From: Rhipidocladum racemiflorum
Taxonomy: Eukaryota > Streptophyta > Magnoliopsida > Poales > Poaceae
Direction: 5' to 3'
NCBI GenBank assembly: GCA_036346355.1
Contig: JAYEVF010000049.1
Location: forward strand, 236,001 to 300,000
DNA length: 64,000 bases
Shown: one piece after another, positions 43,808 to 55,986 of the stretch
Layout of the letters: every line of letters starts with the position of its first letter
Position numbering within the stretch: the first letter of the stretch is position 1
Translations under genes and position numbers: made by a program
The notes under the pieces: model-generated
Seen by the model: the letters and a program-made list of their open reading frames with translations, nothing else
Database searches by the model: none
What the model was told of the DNA's origin: nothing

Positions 43808-44271
43808 TTATTCTGGCCGACTCGGAATGAGCTTGCTCGTAAGCACGGAGTTCGGCCGACGGCCGGGTCGCAAACTGCTCGACGATGAAATCGTCGCGAC
43901 GGCTTGCGTCTTCGATACGTTGGCTGTTGTCGGAGCCACCGCCTGAGATTAGATTTGTTGGCAAAACAAGCATGCCTTTTCTCTTGTATTCTCCCCCTTA
44001 TATAATCGTTACAACTTTATGAATTGTCCTTCACGGAAACGGAATTGAAATTTAAGCTAACCAGCTCACGTTCGAAACTCACGTACGAGTTTTATTCCTA
44101 ACTAACTTGGACTCCTGTAACCTTCCTATTCGGCTAGCAACGCAGCTCCCTCTCGCTTGGATGCTCCTTTTCGTTCGGACTCTCTTGTAGTCCCTCACTT
44201 TGTTGTCTCTGCCGTCCGTGGCGGTCGCGGCATACTGGGACGTGGGCCGGTCGAGGGCTTGGCCCATAACA
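43808..44271 (-). repeat. Duplicate Reina B' 5' LTR
   Basis: The counterpart of 34117-34583. The left end reads TATTCTGGCCGAC in place of TGTTACGAGCCGAC. Near 44193 a CCGCCTG reads as CACTTTG. Confidence 0.88.
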
Positions 44272-44328
44272 TGCCCACATCAACTGTGCCGAAGACAAAG
44301 CAACAATGTCACCAGTAAGATGCACCTC
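44272..44328 (-). pseudogene. gag: Duplicate copia F' gag fragment
   Basis: The 57 bp counterpart of 34584-34640, identical by eye. Confidence 0.85.
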
Positions 44329-46900
44329 TGTGGAGACCCGGGTAATTAACCTAGAGTAATTAACCTCCGCATGGGCATTACCCTATGTTAATCACTCGAA
44401 TCTCGATATAGTAGCTAGCAAAGTACCGGGTAGTCCAGTACTTTGTCAGGTACCATACCGTGTTCAGAATATTGCAGCAGAATAATAATTAGAGACTGAA
44501 CTGAAATATATTACATTCGACCACGCAGGCTTACATGTCCATTACATAATTAGACATTGGTTCCAAGTACAACAAAATTTATATTACAACGGTCTCATCC
44601 CATGACGACCGTCCCAAAAGTAATCCTTTCTACCCGATCATCTAGTACTCTTGATTGTAGTTGTAGTAGGCATCTTCCTGGAGCTCCTGGTCCTTAGCGT
44701 TACCTTCAACCCACTCCTCAACGGTGGATCCATCAAGCTCGCCTTCTAAGCAGGGGGGGATTATACAAGAGTGAGTACAACGTACTCAGCAAGCACTAAT
44801 AGCAACATAATGACATGAATCTTTTCTCTCCTTTCCACATCTGTCCTTCCCTCAAACTTAGTTTTTTTATTGAAATTAGGTTTTCTTTAAAGGTTGGCAA
44901 ATTTTATTTTAAAATTGACTACTAGCACTTGTATATGAGACAGGTGATCTTAGTAGCCTCCAATCCGAGAGGCAGGCATGAATTCATGATTTTAACCTGC
45001 GCGAGTTTGTATCACTTTACCCATAGTGACCCTCCTCACAGAGGCCCCAGAACGTTTATCACTAATCCAGAAATAGATCTCCAACCTTGTTACTCGAGTC
45101 GTGAACTCCTTCCTTAGGCAGTCTCAATGACTCGCGGCTATGATTGTACTCCGACCGATCGATCGTCGGCGATAACTTTACCGTGGCTTCAAATATACCG
45201 CCATTTTCCGTGGACTGTACCCCACGGGCCTCCGGCAAGATATCGAGAGTACGCCATTTAAAACTTACCCAATGTGGAGATCTAAATCCTTCATAGGACA
45301 ACCTTTTACGATCGTTTCCACACACTATGGTTGATCTTTGCAATTACGGCTCAATGCCCAAGTGTAGTTTGTAATTCCTTATATTCTATCCTATGTAGAG
45401 GGCCCCACCGGCATGACAATCCTTCTCATCGGCACCCTCTACCCACCATAATAATAATATGACCACGGATTCTTCCGTGAACAAACCAAATCCATTTCTT
45501 TCCGTGTCACATGACACCAAACCAATTTCATTTTTCTCAAACACATTTTCAACCGCATCCAATTTAAGGTTTTATTCTAACATAAGTTTTTTTTTTTCAT
45601 GCATGAGTGATACACATAGTATACAGAAATCAATTTAAAAGACTTTAAACAAACATGAATCAAAGGGCTCTTGCACAGGTAGAAGCCGAAGTGTTAGACC
45701 TCGCTCGGCTCTTTGGGGGATGGTCGGCGAGGTTCGACTCGAGACCTGACCATAATAAAGGAATTACTACGGCATCAACCAAACCTGCTACGGAAATCTA
45801 TTCTCTACTGACAGCGTCAAACTAACTAGAACCCATTAACTACCCACATTTCAATTTATTTACAGCAATCCAACTAGCAATTACAACTAGCACATTTATT
45901 ATAACTAATATATTTTCTATTTGATTCAACCACGGCTTTTTGAAATTAAAATAGAAGTTTTTTTTTCCTCTCGATTCATAATATCGTGACTTACTTCTAC
46001 GAGGATCATACGAAGGCAGCCCAGCTTTCTAATTTTCCCTCTTTTTTTCTTCCTTCTTTCTTTATCTCTTCTTTTCTTTTCTCTTCTTTCTTTTTCTTTT
46101 CTCTTCTTTTCTTTTCTTTCCTTTCTTTTTCCTCTCTTTTCTCTTTTTCCTCTCCCCATTTCTTTTCTTGGCCTGACGCCCTGCCTCTTCGGTTTCTTCA
46201 GCCGAAGCCGCCCAGGCTCCTCCTCGATCTCTCCTAGCGCACGGCGCATCCCTGGCGCACGGTGCCTCCCCCGGCGACTCCCTCCGCCGCTTCAGCCGCC
46301 GCCGGGTGCTCCCCTTCCTCTCTCCCTGGCGACCCAACGCCGCCTCCCCCTTTCAGGCGATGCCCCGCTGTAGCACCTCCACGCCGGTTCCCCTGGTTCC
46401 CTCTACTCCCCCTCTACTTCCTCCCGTCTAATCTCTACCTCCTCACTCCCTTTTCCCCTCATCTATGCTCCTACTCCTTGCTCTCCTCATGGCCGAACCC
46501 TAGCTCAGCCTCTCCCTCCCCTACTGGCTGCGCAAGAACAGATACTATATCTCGGTTTCGTTTTGTCTATTTTTACCGGTTGCTTCTACCTTTGATTGGT
46601 GATCTATTTGGTTCGTTCTATGCGCAGATAAGAACAGATTGCTACCGATCTAGTGATCCTGAGGGTTTCTATTTGGTTCTTGCACATTTTACTTGTTGCT
46701 ATATTTTGGATTAAAATTTGGTCAGTGATGCTTGCTCTAGAGGGACGGCTAGGCATTGATCTAAGCAACCCTAGAGTTCAAAGCTGAGACCACTAGGAAG
46801 TAGCACTACTACTGCTATTAGGAGCAGTGTGTACCTGAGGAATTGGGGAGGGCTCGGTTGGGCTTGACGATGATGGTGCCGGTTCGGTTCTTGAGGGTTC

Positions 46901-49900
46901 TGTCGGGACCCCGAATTTGCAAATCCGGACCCTCTGTGTATTCAGCACTAGTCCAGGAACGCGCTAGTGCACACAGTCTTAACATCGGTAAATATCACAA
47001 TCATACCCATCGATATTATCAAAAGTGCTTTATTTAAATAACCAAACTGGTTACTTGACCTTATGGTCAAGTTACAAATGTATGCCTCGCAAAGGCGAAA
47101 CTTATTAAAGAGAAATAATAGCGGCGGAAAATAAGATAACCCGTGGCGCCATCCAGTATACCACGAGGCAATGGCGGGCTCGCATCCCTAAGTAGACGGA
47201 TCCTCTTGGAATTCCTCCTCCGGCTGGCGTAGTCTCCTCTTCAAGCGGTATTGTGTTGAGGCAAGGGTGAGTACTTGGTACTCGACAAGTCATGCCTGAG
47301 AATGCAAGCTAATATACTATATGCATGGCTTGATACAAAGGAATAGCTCAAGGTATATTTGCGATGCTTGACATTCGAAAAGTAATATAAGTAGATTCAG
47401 CGGTAGAAATAAGTAAAGCGTAAATAACTTTTCAAGAAGTTTAATAAACATTTTTCCCCATCCTAAACCATATTTCCATCATCTTCATTATTAAACCAAA
47501 CCAACTTCCAAATCCAAGTTATTTTGAGAAAGTCTAACCCTTATTTGTAATTCCCGAGCATTGTCGATGCAGTGGACTCGGCTATTTAAATAGATTCTAA
47601 ACTCTGCGAGAGGTTATGCACTTTACCCACAAGATACAGTCAAACACCACAAAGGCGAGTTCAGTAACAAAGCCTTTGGAAGCCTCAAACAACACAGGTG
47701 GTCCTCTCAGGTTCGTGCTCTACACCATCCCTTCCCTTAGCCAAGGCGAAGTATGGGACCAACACACCGTTAGATGGGTATCGGCCCACGGCCACGATCG
47801 CTCCCCGCACAATCACACAAGCGGTGTAATTGACACCCTGAGGCTCCACAAGCGAGTCCTTAGCGACTTAGTCAACTAGGGCCGTCCCATTCCGACCATG
47901 TGGTTGCAAGTATGACCCAGTTCAAAGGCTTGCAAGGTTAAGTCCTTAGAGTGACCAGGGCAAGACTACCCGAAGAACCAAATCAACATCCCCAATGCCA
48001 CAATGGCCCACTGATTACTCTTGCCACATGCCCGGTCAAAAGCGTTTTATCAAACCCGCTTGATTACCATGCACCACGTGCCATCAACATCACATGATAC
48101 TTTTCCCAAAACAGGTTCAATATATCATTAAGTCAATATTAACATTTGATTGTCCAAAATCATGTCATGAGCACGTGCGAGTCTAAGCGTTATACTACAA
48201 GCGGTCTAAACCCATGTTGGCAATTTAATAATGTCCAACTAGTAAACCACAACTAGGGTGACAAAGGGTCATGGCACATACTTAAGTAATCAAGGTGTCA
48301 TATAGCAAATTGGTATTTATCTAACCCCAGGTTTAAACAAAGTATTTTTCTAATTGAACTAGCATGCAATAGTTTAAATCAAAATAGATTTGAAATAGGA
48401 TCAACATGGTCAAAGCACAACTTGCCTTCAAAAGTACTTGCTCTTGGTCTTGAGTTGGATCTGAGTCAACACTTCTCCTTGAATCCTTAGGCACTTCAAC
48501 GTCTACTCGTAAAAGCGTGCAAATAGCAAATACACGAATAAACAATAGGCAAAAAGTATCCAAACATCCAAATAAAATCCATAAACAGAGAACATAATTT
48601 TCTGGATTTTTAGGAACTGGAATCGTTCAAATCGGAGTTAAAATGCAAAAGTTATGATTTATTAAAGTTTAAATAATCAATTAAATAATATTACAGAGAA
48701 AAACTTTAGTCCAAAAATTAAATAAAATTCATATTTGAGTAGATCTGAATTTTATACAAATTTAGAAATTTGAATCACTCAAATCGGAGTTGAAAGCATA
48801 AAAGTTATAAGCGTTTGAAGTTTGAAACAAAATCAAATCATTATTCGAATTAATAAATCATTTTTCTTTTCGGAAATTAATTATTGCGTCGGCATGGACA
48901 CGTGTCGGCTCTGATTGGCTGGTGGCGTCGGTAGGCTCATGGGCTTGGTCCACGGTTTGGCTCGGTCCGTGGACTCGGTCCCACGGCTTCGGGTGAGGGC
49001 GGCAGTGGGACCCACTGTCGGTCGCGGTCTCACGCAAATCGCGGTGGCGTGTGGGCCCTCGACATGCGAGGGCCAGCGTGTCGAGACCGCAGCGCTCACC
49101 GCAGCGTCTGGCGTGACCGCGTCGATCCAACTTCCGACACGTGGCGCAATCCCGTAGTTGATTTGAAATTCGGCGGCGCGATTAGATCCAGGGTTAACAC
49201 GTTGAATCTACTCGATGATCGTGGGCCGTTCGATCTAGATCGGACGGTCGAGATCTAATCCTATAATAACACTACTACAGCCGCGTGGCGATTGTGAACC
49301 GTTGGATCTTGATCCAGCGGTCGAATCTAACCGGGTTTTAGAACACGTGAACTTCACCTCAACCGCACGATCAAGATCGGACGGTCCTGAGCTTCAGCGA
49401 GGGCGATGGCGGCCTTGGCGGGCTGCGGCCACCGGAGGCGAAACGGCGACAAGCCCGGCGGCGCTCGGGTTGCTCCGGCGAGATGAGTCCTCCGCCAGTG
49501 CGTCTTGTCCACGAGGATTCGGATCTGGGCTCCTTGTCGGCGGAAGGCAGCCAGGGCGACGAATCGAACAAAAACGCGGCGGTCACCTCCTCCAACTATG
49601 GCGAGCTCGCCGCGAATAAGCGGCGGCGGCTCGGGCGAGATGGCTCGAGGAAATGGGTGCGCCAAGGATAGAGGGCAACCTCGGGCGTGACCAGGGCTTT
49701 AAATAGCCTCGGCGTCCGTGCGAGCGGAAACCTAATTCTACGGCGGCGCGGCGGCGGAAGTCCGGCTTTCGGACTCGGCGGAGCGATAATTTCGGCCCGT
49801 CCGCATTAAGCGCGATCAGCGGCCACGATCGCCGCGAAGCCTTGCGATCGGATCCGGGCGGATCTGGCTCGAAGCCGTGCAGGCGGATCTCGGCCGTTGG

Positions 49901-50339
49901 ATCTTGATCCAACGGTTGGGATTGATTAGGAGTTTTAATTTGGTTTGATCGAGTCAAGCGGCTCGAATTCGGGTTCGGTCGGACTCGAACTCGAGTCGAC
50001 TTCGGGCTCGATCGGATGAGCAGTACAAACCCACTCGCATTTTCCAGCGATTTAATATTTAAAATAATTCCCAGTAATTCATTTAATTCATTAAAAATAG
50101 CAAAAGACTCAGAAAAATTCTAGAAAAATTCTGGAAAATACTTTGGAACATTTTGGACTCAAATAAAATATTTCCAACAAAATTTTATTTGCAAAATTAA
50201 ATTCTTTAATTATTTCAAAATGGAATAAATTCAAATAAATTCCAGATAAATCCAAATAAATTCCAGAAAATTCCAAAAATTTCACCAAAGTGCCAAATCA
50301 CACATGAATTTAAGAAAAGCAAAATTTTGGGGTGTTACA
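46901..50339 (-). repeat. Element D 3' LTR
   Basis: A 3439 bp LTR, minus strand TGTAACACCC at 50339 to GGTCCCGACA at 46901. A PPT (TTAAGGGGGAGGTT) precedes it. AT-rich at 48500-48860 and 50060-50330, GC-rich at 48890-49900. The GC-rich ORFs there have no known domain and I do not regard them as genes. Confidence 0.9.
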
Positions 50340-50344
50340 AACCT

Positions 50345-53300
50345 CCCCCTTAATAGAATCTAGTCCAGAGATTGAGGCTTACTAAAGGAATAGGTTTGGA
50401 AACTCTTTCTTCAAATCCTCTTCGGCTCCCAAAGTAAACCGCTCTCTGCATGGTTACTCCTTGAACTCTGAGAAGCGGGTTGACTTATTTACGGTTTCTC
50501 GATCCATTGTGTCTAGAATCCTCACGGGATGTTCCTTATAAGTCAAATCTTCTTGCAACTCAATTGACTCTAGCGGTGTGCATTCCTCGGGAACTTCGGA
50601 GACACTTCTTCAAGCTGGGACACATGGAATACGTCATGCACTCCTGCCAGCGTCTGTGGCAACTCCGGTACAGTAAGCAACCGCCTCTGCGACTCAAAAT
50701 CTTAAATGGTCCAACATAGCAGGGTGCGAGTTTCCCTTTGGCATGGAACCTCTTAACTCCCACGAGGCGTAACTCTGAGGTATACAAAGTCTTACGGTTC
50801 AAAACTCAAGTCTCGGCGACGATTGTCGACATAACTCTTTTGTCGTGATTGGGCTATCTTCAACCTTTCCCTAATCATGGCGATCTGTTCTTGACCTCTT
50901 GAAGAATATCGAGGCCCAAAGACACAGCGCTCGCGGTCTCATTCCAATTCAATGGCGTCAGGCGAGTCGACCATCTGATTGCCTCAAAAGGTGACATCAC
51001 AGCAAACTAGCTTGATAACTATTGTTGTAACTAAACTCGGCATCACGGTAAACTCTTATCCCAGAAGTAGCATAAGCTAATGCACAAACTCTCAACATAT
51101 CTTCGAATCTGGTTGACTCTTTCGATGCTGTCCGTCAAATGCGTGGATGATAAGGTATCTTGAAGTTCAAGCGGGTTCCCATGGCTTCATGCAACTTATT
51201 CCCGAGAACCTTGAGGTAAATTGGGTACCTCATCCGATACAATCCTCTTTGGCACTCCGTGCAAGCAGACAATCGATCATGTATAATTCTGCTAATTTAT
51301 CTCCGAGTAAGTGGTCTTCACGGGGATAAAATGGGCTACTTAGTCAAGCGATCCACTATAACCCATATGGAGTCATAACCTCCTTGAGTCTTGACAAGCC
51401 GGTAATGAAATCCATTCCGATTTCCTCCCTTCCACTCGGGTATTTTCAGCGGTTGTAGCAATCCTGCTGGTCTCGATGCATTGCCTTGACTCTCGGCATC
51501 GTCGCACAATGCAACATGCTCGGCAACTTCACGTTTCATACTCGGCCACGAGAATCTCTCCTTGAGATCTGATACATCTTGGCGCTTCGGGATGAATCAG
51601 TACTTAAGTCATGGGCTTCTTCGAGAATCGATTGCTTTAACTCCTTTTTGTTAGGCACACAAATCGATCCTTCATCCACAACGTGCCTTGCTCATCAACT
51701 TGAAGTCCTCTGCCTTGCCTTCCTCCTTGATGGACTTGATCCTGCGGATCTTGTCATCATCATACGTCCTTCTCGGATCAGATCCTCTAGGGTAGGCTTT
51801 ACTTCTAATGCGGCCAAGAATCCGCTAGGTACTACCTCAATCTTCATTTTCTGAAAATCCTCACATAACTCGTCTGACTTGTGGCTAGCAACGTACTCAC
51901 GGTATGGCTTTTCCGACTCGGGCGTCGGCTACTACGTTGGCCTTCAGGGATGGTAATGGATTCCAACATTGTAGTCCTTGATCAACTCTAACCATCTCTC
52001 TGCCTCATATTCGAGATCCATTTGGGTGAATATGTACTTAAAACTCTTATGATCCGTATACACTTCACATCTGTTTCCAATCGAGATAGTGGCGCCATAT
52101 CTTCAAGGCATGCACTCTGGCAGCTAACTCTAGGTCATGTGTCGGATAATTTTCCTCATGCGGCCTCAAGCGCCTTGATGCATCTGCGGCGACCTTTCCA
52201 TTACGCATCGGCACACATCCAAGTCCTTGGCGCGATGCGTCACAATAAATATCGAAGCTTTGAGCAACATCCGGTAGAACTAACACGGTCTTGGCGTCAA
52301 TCGCTTCTTCAGCTCTGAAATCCTTTCTCACATTACGCGTCCATGCAAACTTCTTTTCCTTCTTGATAGTTGCGTAAGAGGTTTCGCAATTGTCGAAAAA
52401 GCCTTCGATGAAAGCGGCGGTAGTATCCTGCCATTCCAAGGAAACTCGAATCAGGTCACGATCTTGGTGCTCCCAATGTAACCACGGCTTCTACTTTGCT
52501 TGGATCTCTGGCGACTCCTTAGCGGTCATTACATGTCCAGAAACTCCACCTTGTCCTTCCAAAAATCACACTTGCTGAACTTGGCGAAAAGTTGCTTTGT
52601 TCCTCGGCTTTTCCAAAACTTCGCCTTAAGTGTTCGGCATGTTCGCTCTGTCTTGGAGTAGATTAGGATATCGTCTATGAACACGGCGACAAACTTGTCC
52701 AAATATTCCATGAACACCTTATTCATCATATTCATGAAATATCTTTGGCGCATTTGTCGAGGCGAAAGACATAGCGTAAACTTCGTAATGTCCATATCTT
52801 GGCGAGAATGCGATCTTGAATATCTTACGATCGGATCTTCAACTGATGGTATCGATCTCGAGATCAATCTTGGAGAAAACTCCGGCTCCTCTTAAGCGAT
52901 CAAACAAATCATCAATCCGGGTAGCGGATACTTATTCTTCACGGTGACTTCATTGAGTGCCACGGTAGTCAATGCACATCCTGAAACTCCGTCCTTCTTC
53001 TTGACAAATAAAGCGGTGCTCCCCACGGCGACGAACTCGGTCGATAAATCCTTTCTCCATTAACTTTTCTATTTGTTTCTTCATTTCTACCAACTCCTCG
53101 GTGGACATCCGATAGGGTCTCTTTGCTATCGGTGCTTTGTGCCATTACAAGCTCTATCACAAACTCTATGTCCCTGTCGGCGGCATACCAGGTAGATCCT
53201 CGGGAAAAACATCAGGTACTCATTCACTCTTGAGACATCCTCTATCTTTGATTGCCTTGATGCTGTTAACCATCAAGCGCCCATCTCTAGCTGCGGTGGC

Positions 53301-53619
53301 TAGAAATTCCACTTTCTTCCCACACGGGCTCTCAAGCGAGATAGTCATTAGTCCACAATCAATACGACCTTGTGCTTGGATAACCTATCCATTCCCAATA
53401 TAACGTCTAAGTGCAGGTCTCCAAAATTATAAGGTTTGCTAGGAACTCTATTCCATCTATTAGTATTCTCACCCGGAACATCCTACTTTCGATTCGGAGT
53501 TGAACCAGGGTTTGAACTAAAAGCATGCACTTAAGCCTTGCAATCCTCAAATCATTTCTAGTAGCAAAGCCTTGCGAAACAAGCGAATCTGAAGCTCGAG
53601 TCAAACAAAGCTGTGCGAT
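50345..53619 (-). pseudogene. pol: Element D pol (RT, RNase H, integrase, tail)
   Basis: Fragments in correct order over several frames. Protease remnant near 53600-53400. RT at 53160-52529 with MNKVFMEYLDKFVAVFIDDILIYSK read in pieces, including the FIDD catalytic site. RNase H at 52439-52065 (FDIYCDASRQGLGCV). Integrase near 51430-51340 (GGYDSIWVIVDRLTK). The tail is at 50802-50560 (KRFHAKGKLAPCYVGPFKIL, SLKKCLR). No frame exceeds about 125 codons. Compared with element E, most breaks coincide with CAG, CTG or CCGG words, so the true gene may be less damaged than it appears. Confidence 0.85.
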
Positions 53620-54760
53620 CTTGAGTTAACAAGTAACTTACCCGATCTGACGTCAGTAGCATTCTGCGGTGCATCTGCGGTGACATGGTTGACTCGGCCT
53701 CTCACCACGATGCAGGGTATGGCTCACAGTCTTTGGCGTCCTAGGCTGGGGTGGTTCCTAGATTGAAGCGGCGGGGTCACTCCTGCTTTGTCTTCTTTGG
53801 ACAAGCTGTTGGCAAAGTGTCTGGCTCGTTGCGATTGTAGCGGCGTCTCAGCTTTGTTCCTTCTTATTTGCACGGGGTAGCGTTTCTAGCGGTACAGTGA
53901 GTGCAGTAGTTACGATTGGCGGAGTCTTGGTCTTTGAGGATGGTGTCCTCGTTGCATTAGTGGTTGGAATATGAAGAATTGATTTGGTGCAACTCTCGGT
54001 ATTGCGTTCCCTGGCGTGATCCTTCTTTGTTGCATCCTGCGCTTCTGTTCTCATCCGATTCCTTGCGCTTGTCCTCAAGAATAAGCGCCTTATTCACCAA
54101 CTCTTGGAAATGCGGAAAGGTGTGGGTGATCAACCCTACTTGCAATCTGAGTTAAGTCCCTTCATAAGCGAGGCATGCGGATTTATGCTCCGCTACATCC
54201 TCAGTGCGTGGCGTGCTAGCTGTGTGAACTTGTTCGGGTAGTCGACCAGCTGGTGATTACCTTGCTTGATGCTCTGAACTCCTCCTTCTTAAGGTCCATG
54301 ATTCCTTGAGGCACGTGATCTTTGTCGAATGCGTTGTGAACTCTTCCCAAGTGATATCTTGAGGGTTCTCTGCGTGTGAAGTTCTCCCACCATTCGTGTT
54401 GTTCCTTCCAAGCGATGAGAAGCGTAGAGTACCTTCTCATTTCCTATGCATTGAGCTATGTGTAGCTTCCTCTCGATTGATCTTAACCAATCATCGGCCT
54501 CCAATGGATTGGCATTCCCGAGAAAGTGGGTGGGTGAGTTCTCATGAACTCGATAGTCTTGTATTCTGGCGTTGTCCATGATTAACTTGATTAGCGATGG
54601 CTTGGCGGTGGCGTGCTGCATTTGTTGCATCATAGCATGCATCAAGTGAGTGCAGGCAGCAGAAAAGCTCGAAATTCTGCATATCGGTGGCGGTCTTTGG
54701 TGCTCCATCATTGGGGTTTTCTGTGGCGAGAACCACTCCCATTGCTTCCAAAGTTTCCAC
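53620..54760 (-). pseudogene. gag: Element D gag
   Basis: The start is probably the ATG at 54760 (METLEAMGVVL). Gag core words are NPLEADDWLRSIERKLHIAQC near 54510-54450 and FPHFQELVNKALILEDKRKE near 54120-54070. The zinc-knuckle zone near 53830-53890 is unreadable. Equivalent parts of element E gag are at 39054-39709 and 18062-18179. Multiple frame breaks. Confidence 0.8.
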
Positions 54761-54878
54761 GGGTGTTCACCATCTGTCGATTTACTCTAGGTTTAGAGAT
54801 GAGAGGAAACAAGAATGGACAAGTAATATGGAACTTATGCGAGGCGAAAGGTGTAGCCTTAAGGTCCAACTTTATTAT

Positions 54879-55766
54879 TTAATAACTTGGTATGGTGCTT
54901 ACAATGCCTAAGGGCCTTGCAACACATCTTTGCACACTCGACAAGCAATGAAAATCCGTCAGACTAACACTGCTGAGTCTAACGCCTAAAGGGTGACTCT
55001 TTCTTTTATGTGCCAGCGACTTCGGCGAAGGAGTCTCACTAAAGAACCCATGCTCACTCATCGAGAAAACCTCCACGGCACGAAGTGCGGGTCTTTGTGG
55101 CATAAGCGTAACTTGATCGCCATGTCCAGCGGCTGTGTCCTCTGTGGTAATCGAAGAAAGCGATGTCCTCATCGAGATCGACTCCTCTGGATCGCTCGTG
55201 TAGCTCAATCTTGGCTCTGAGTGCAGGTCAGGTACAAGGTCATCTCCAACTTCGTCAATCCTTCGCGAGAAGGTGTGCCACATAATCTTGAGCTTCCCGC
55301 CATCTGTTTTCTCTGTCGTGATCTCCTTGCGGGCCTTCAGCAGCTCCTTGCTTGTATTATCAATACATCCTCCTGGCGGCGACAAATCGTGCCAAGCGTA
55401 TGGCAAGTGGCCTCCTCATCTGAATCGCCTTCGGGTCAAGAAGGTTATCATTGTGCCGGATGATAGCGGAACACCGTGCTCTCCAACTCTCTGGCGTGAA
55501 TACGGGTAATGTGCCGCATTGCTCGTCGTGATACTTCTTGGATACCCATCTGCATTGTAGATCTCTGGCGGTCTGGTGTATCGAGCGATTACTGGGCCCT
55601 TTTCCTAGCAGTACCTCAATCCTCACGTCACAAGCCTTGATCAATCCCGCTTGTGCGATCACTTCCACTTGGTATTGGGGCTTCTCAAAATCTCAGAGTG
55701 TAGCATATGCCAAAGTTCTGCGGCGTGACCAACTCCCGGATCAACGTGGTTGAACTCTTCCTCCAT
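54879..55766 (-). pseudogene. Pre-gag ORF of element D, unknown function
   Basis: Between primer site and gag lies a coding-like region of about 290 codons in three joined frames. The start ATG is at 55766 (MEEEFNHVDPGVG), the frame changes near 55690, and open stretches of 102 (55668-55360) and 175 codons (55406-54879) follow. The middle has TARDLQCRWVSKKYHDEQCG; the end is rich in Glu, Lys and Ser. It is not Gag, protease or any enzyme domain I know. Element E has no such region in its 550 bp leader. Some long plant gypsy elements carry an extra leader ORF; whether this is one of them is inference. Confidence 0.5.
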
Positions 55767-55968
55767 CTGTCACAAGAGTGCTTTACGTAAGAACTCGGAA
55801 TTTTTAAATTGTGACAAGGTAAGGGAAAATTTCAGCAAGAGACAAGAAAAGAGAGAAGGGGATAAGTCGAGATGTCATTTCTTATCTTGACAATTTTTAG
55901 CTTTTAGAAAATAGGTTTTATCCTCACTACGACCATTCTATCTTAGGGTTGAGCCTACGGTCAAGTAT

Positions 55969-55986
55969 GGCTCACGATACCACCTC
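55969..55986 (-). promoter_or_regulatory. Element D primer binding site (altered)
   Basis: Reads GAGGTGGTATCGTGAGCC on the minus strand next to the 5' LTR. The normal site would be TGGTATCAGAGCC, so CAG is replaced by CGTG. A retrotransposon this young needs an intact site, so a sequence error is likely. Confidence 0.8.

Noticed and set aside
49302..49957. Overlapping GC-rich ORFs on both strands (also 58330-59003)
   Set aside because: They fall in the GC-rich part of the element D LTRs. The frames differ between the two LTRs and have no recognised domain.
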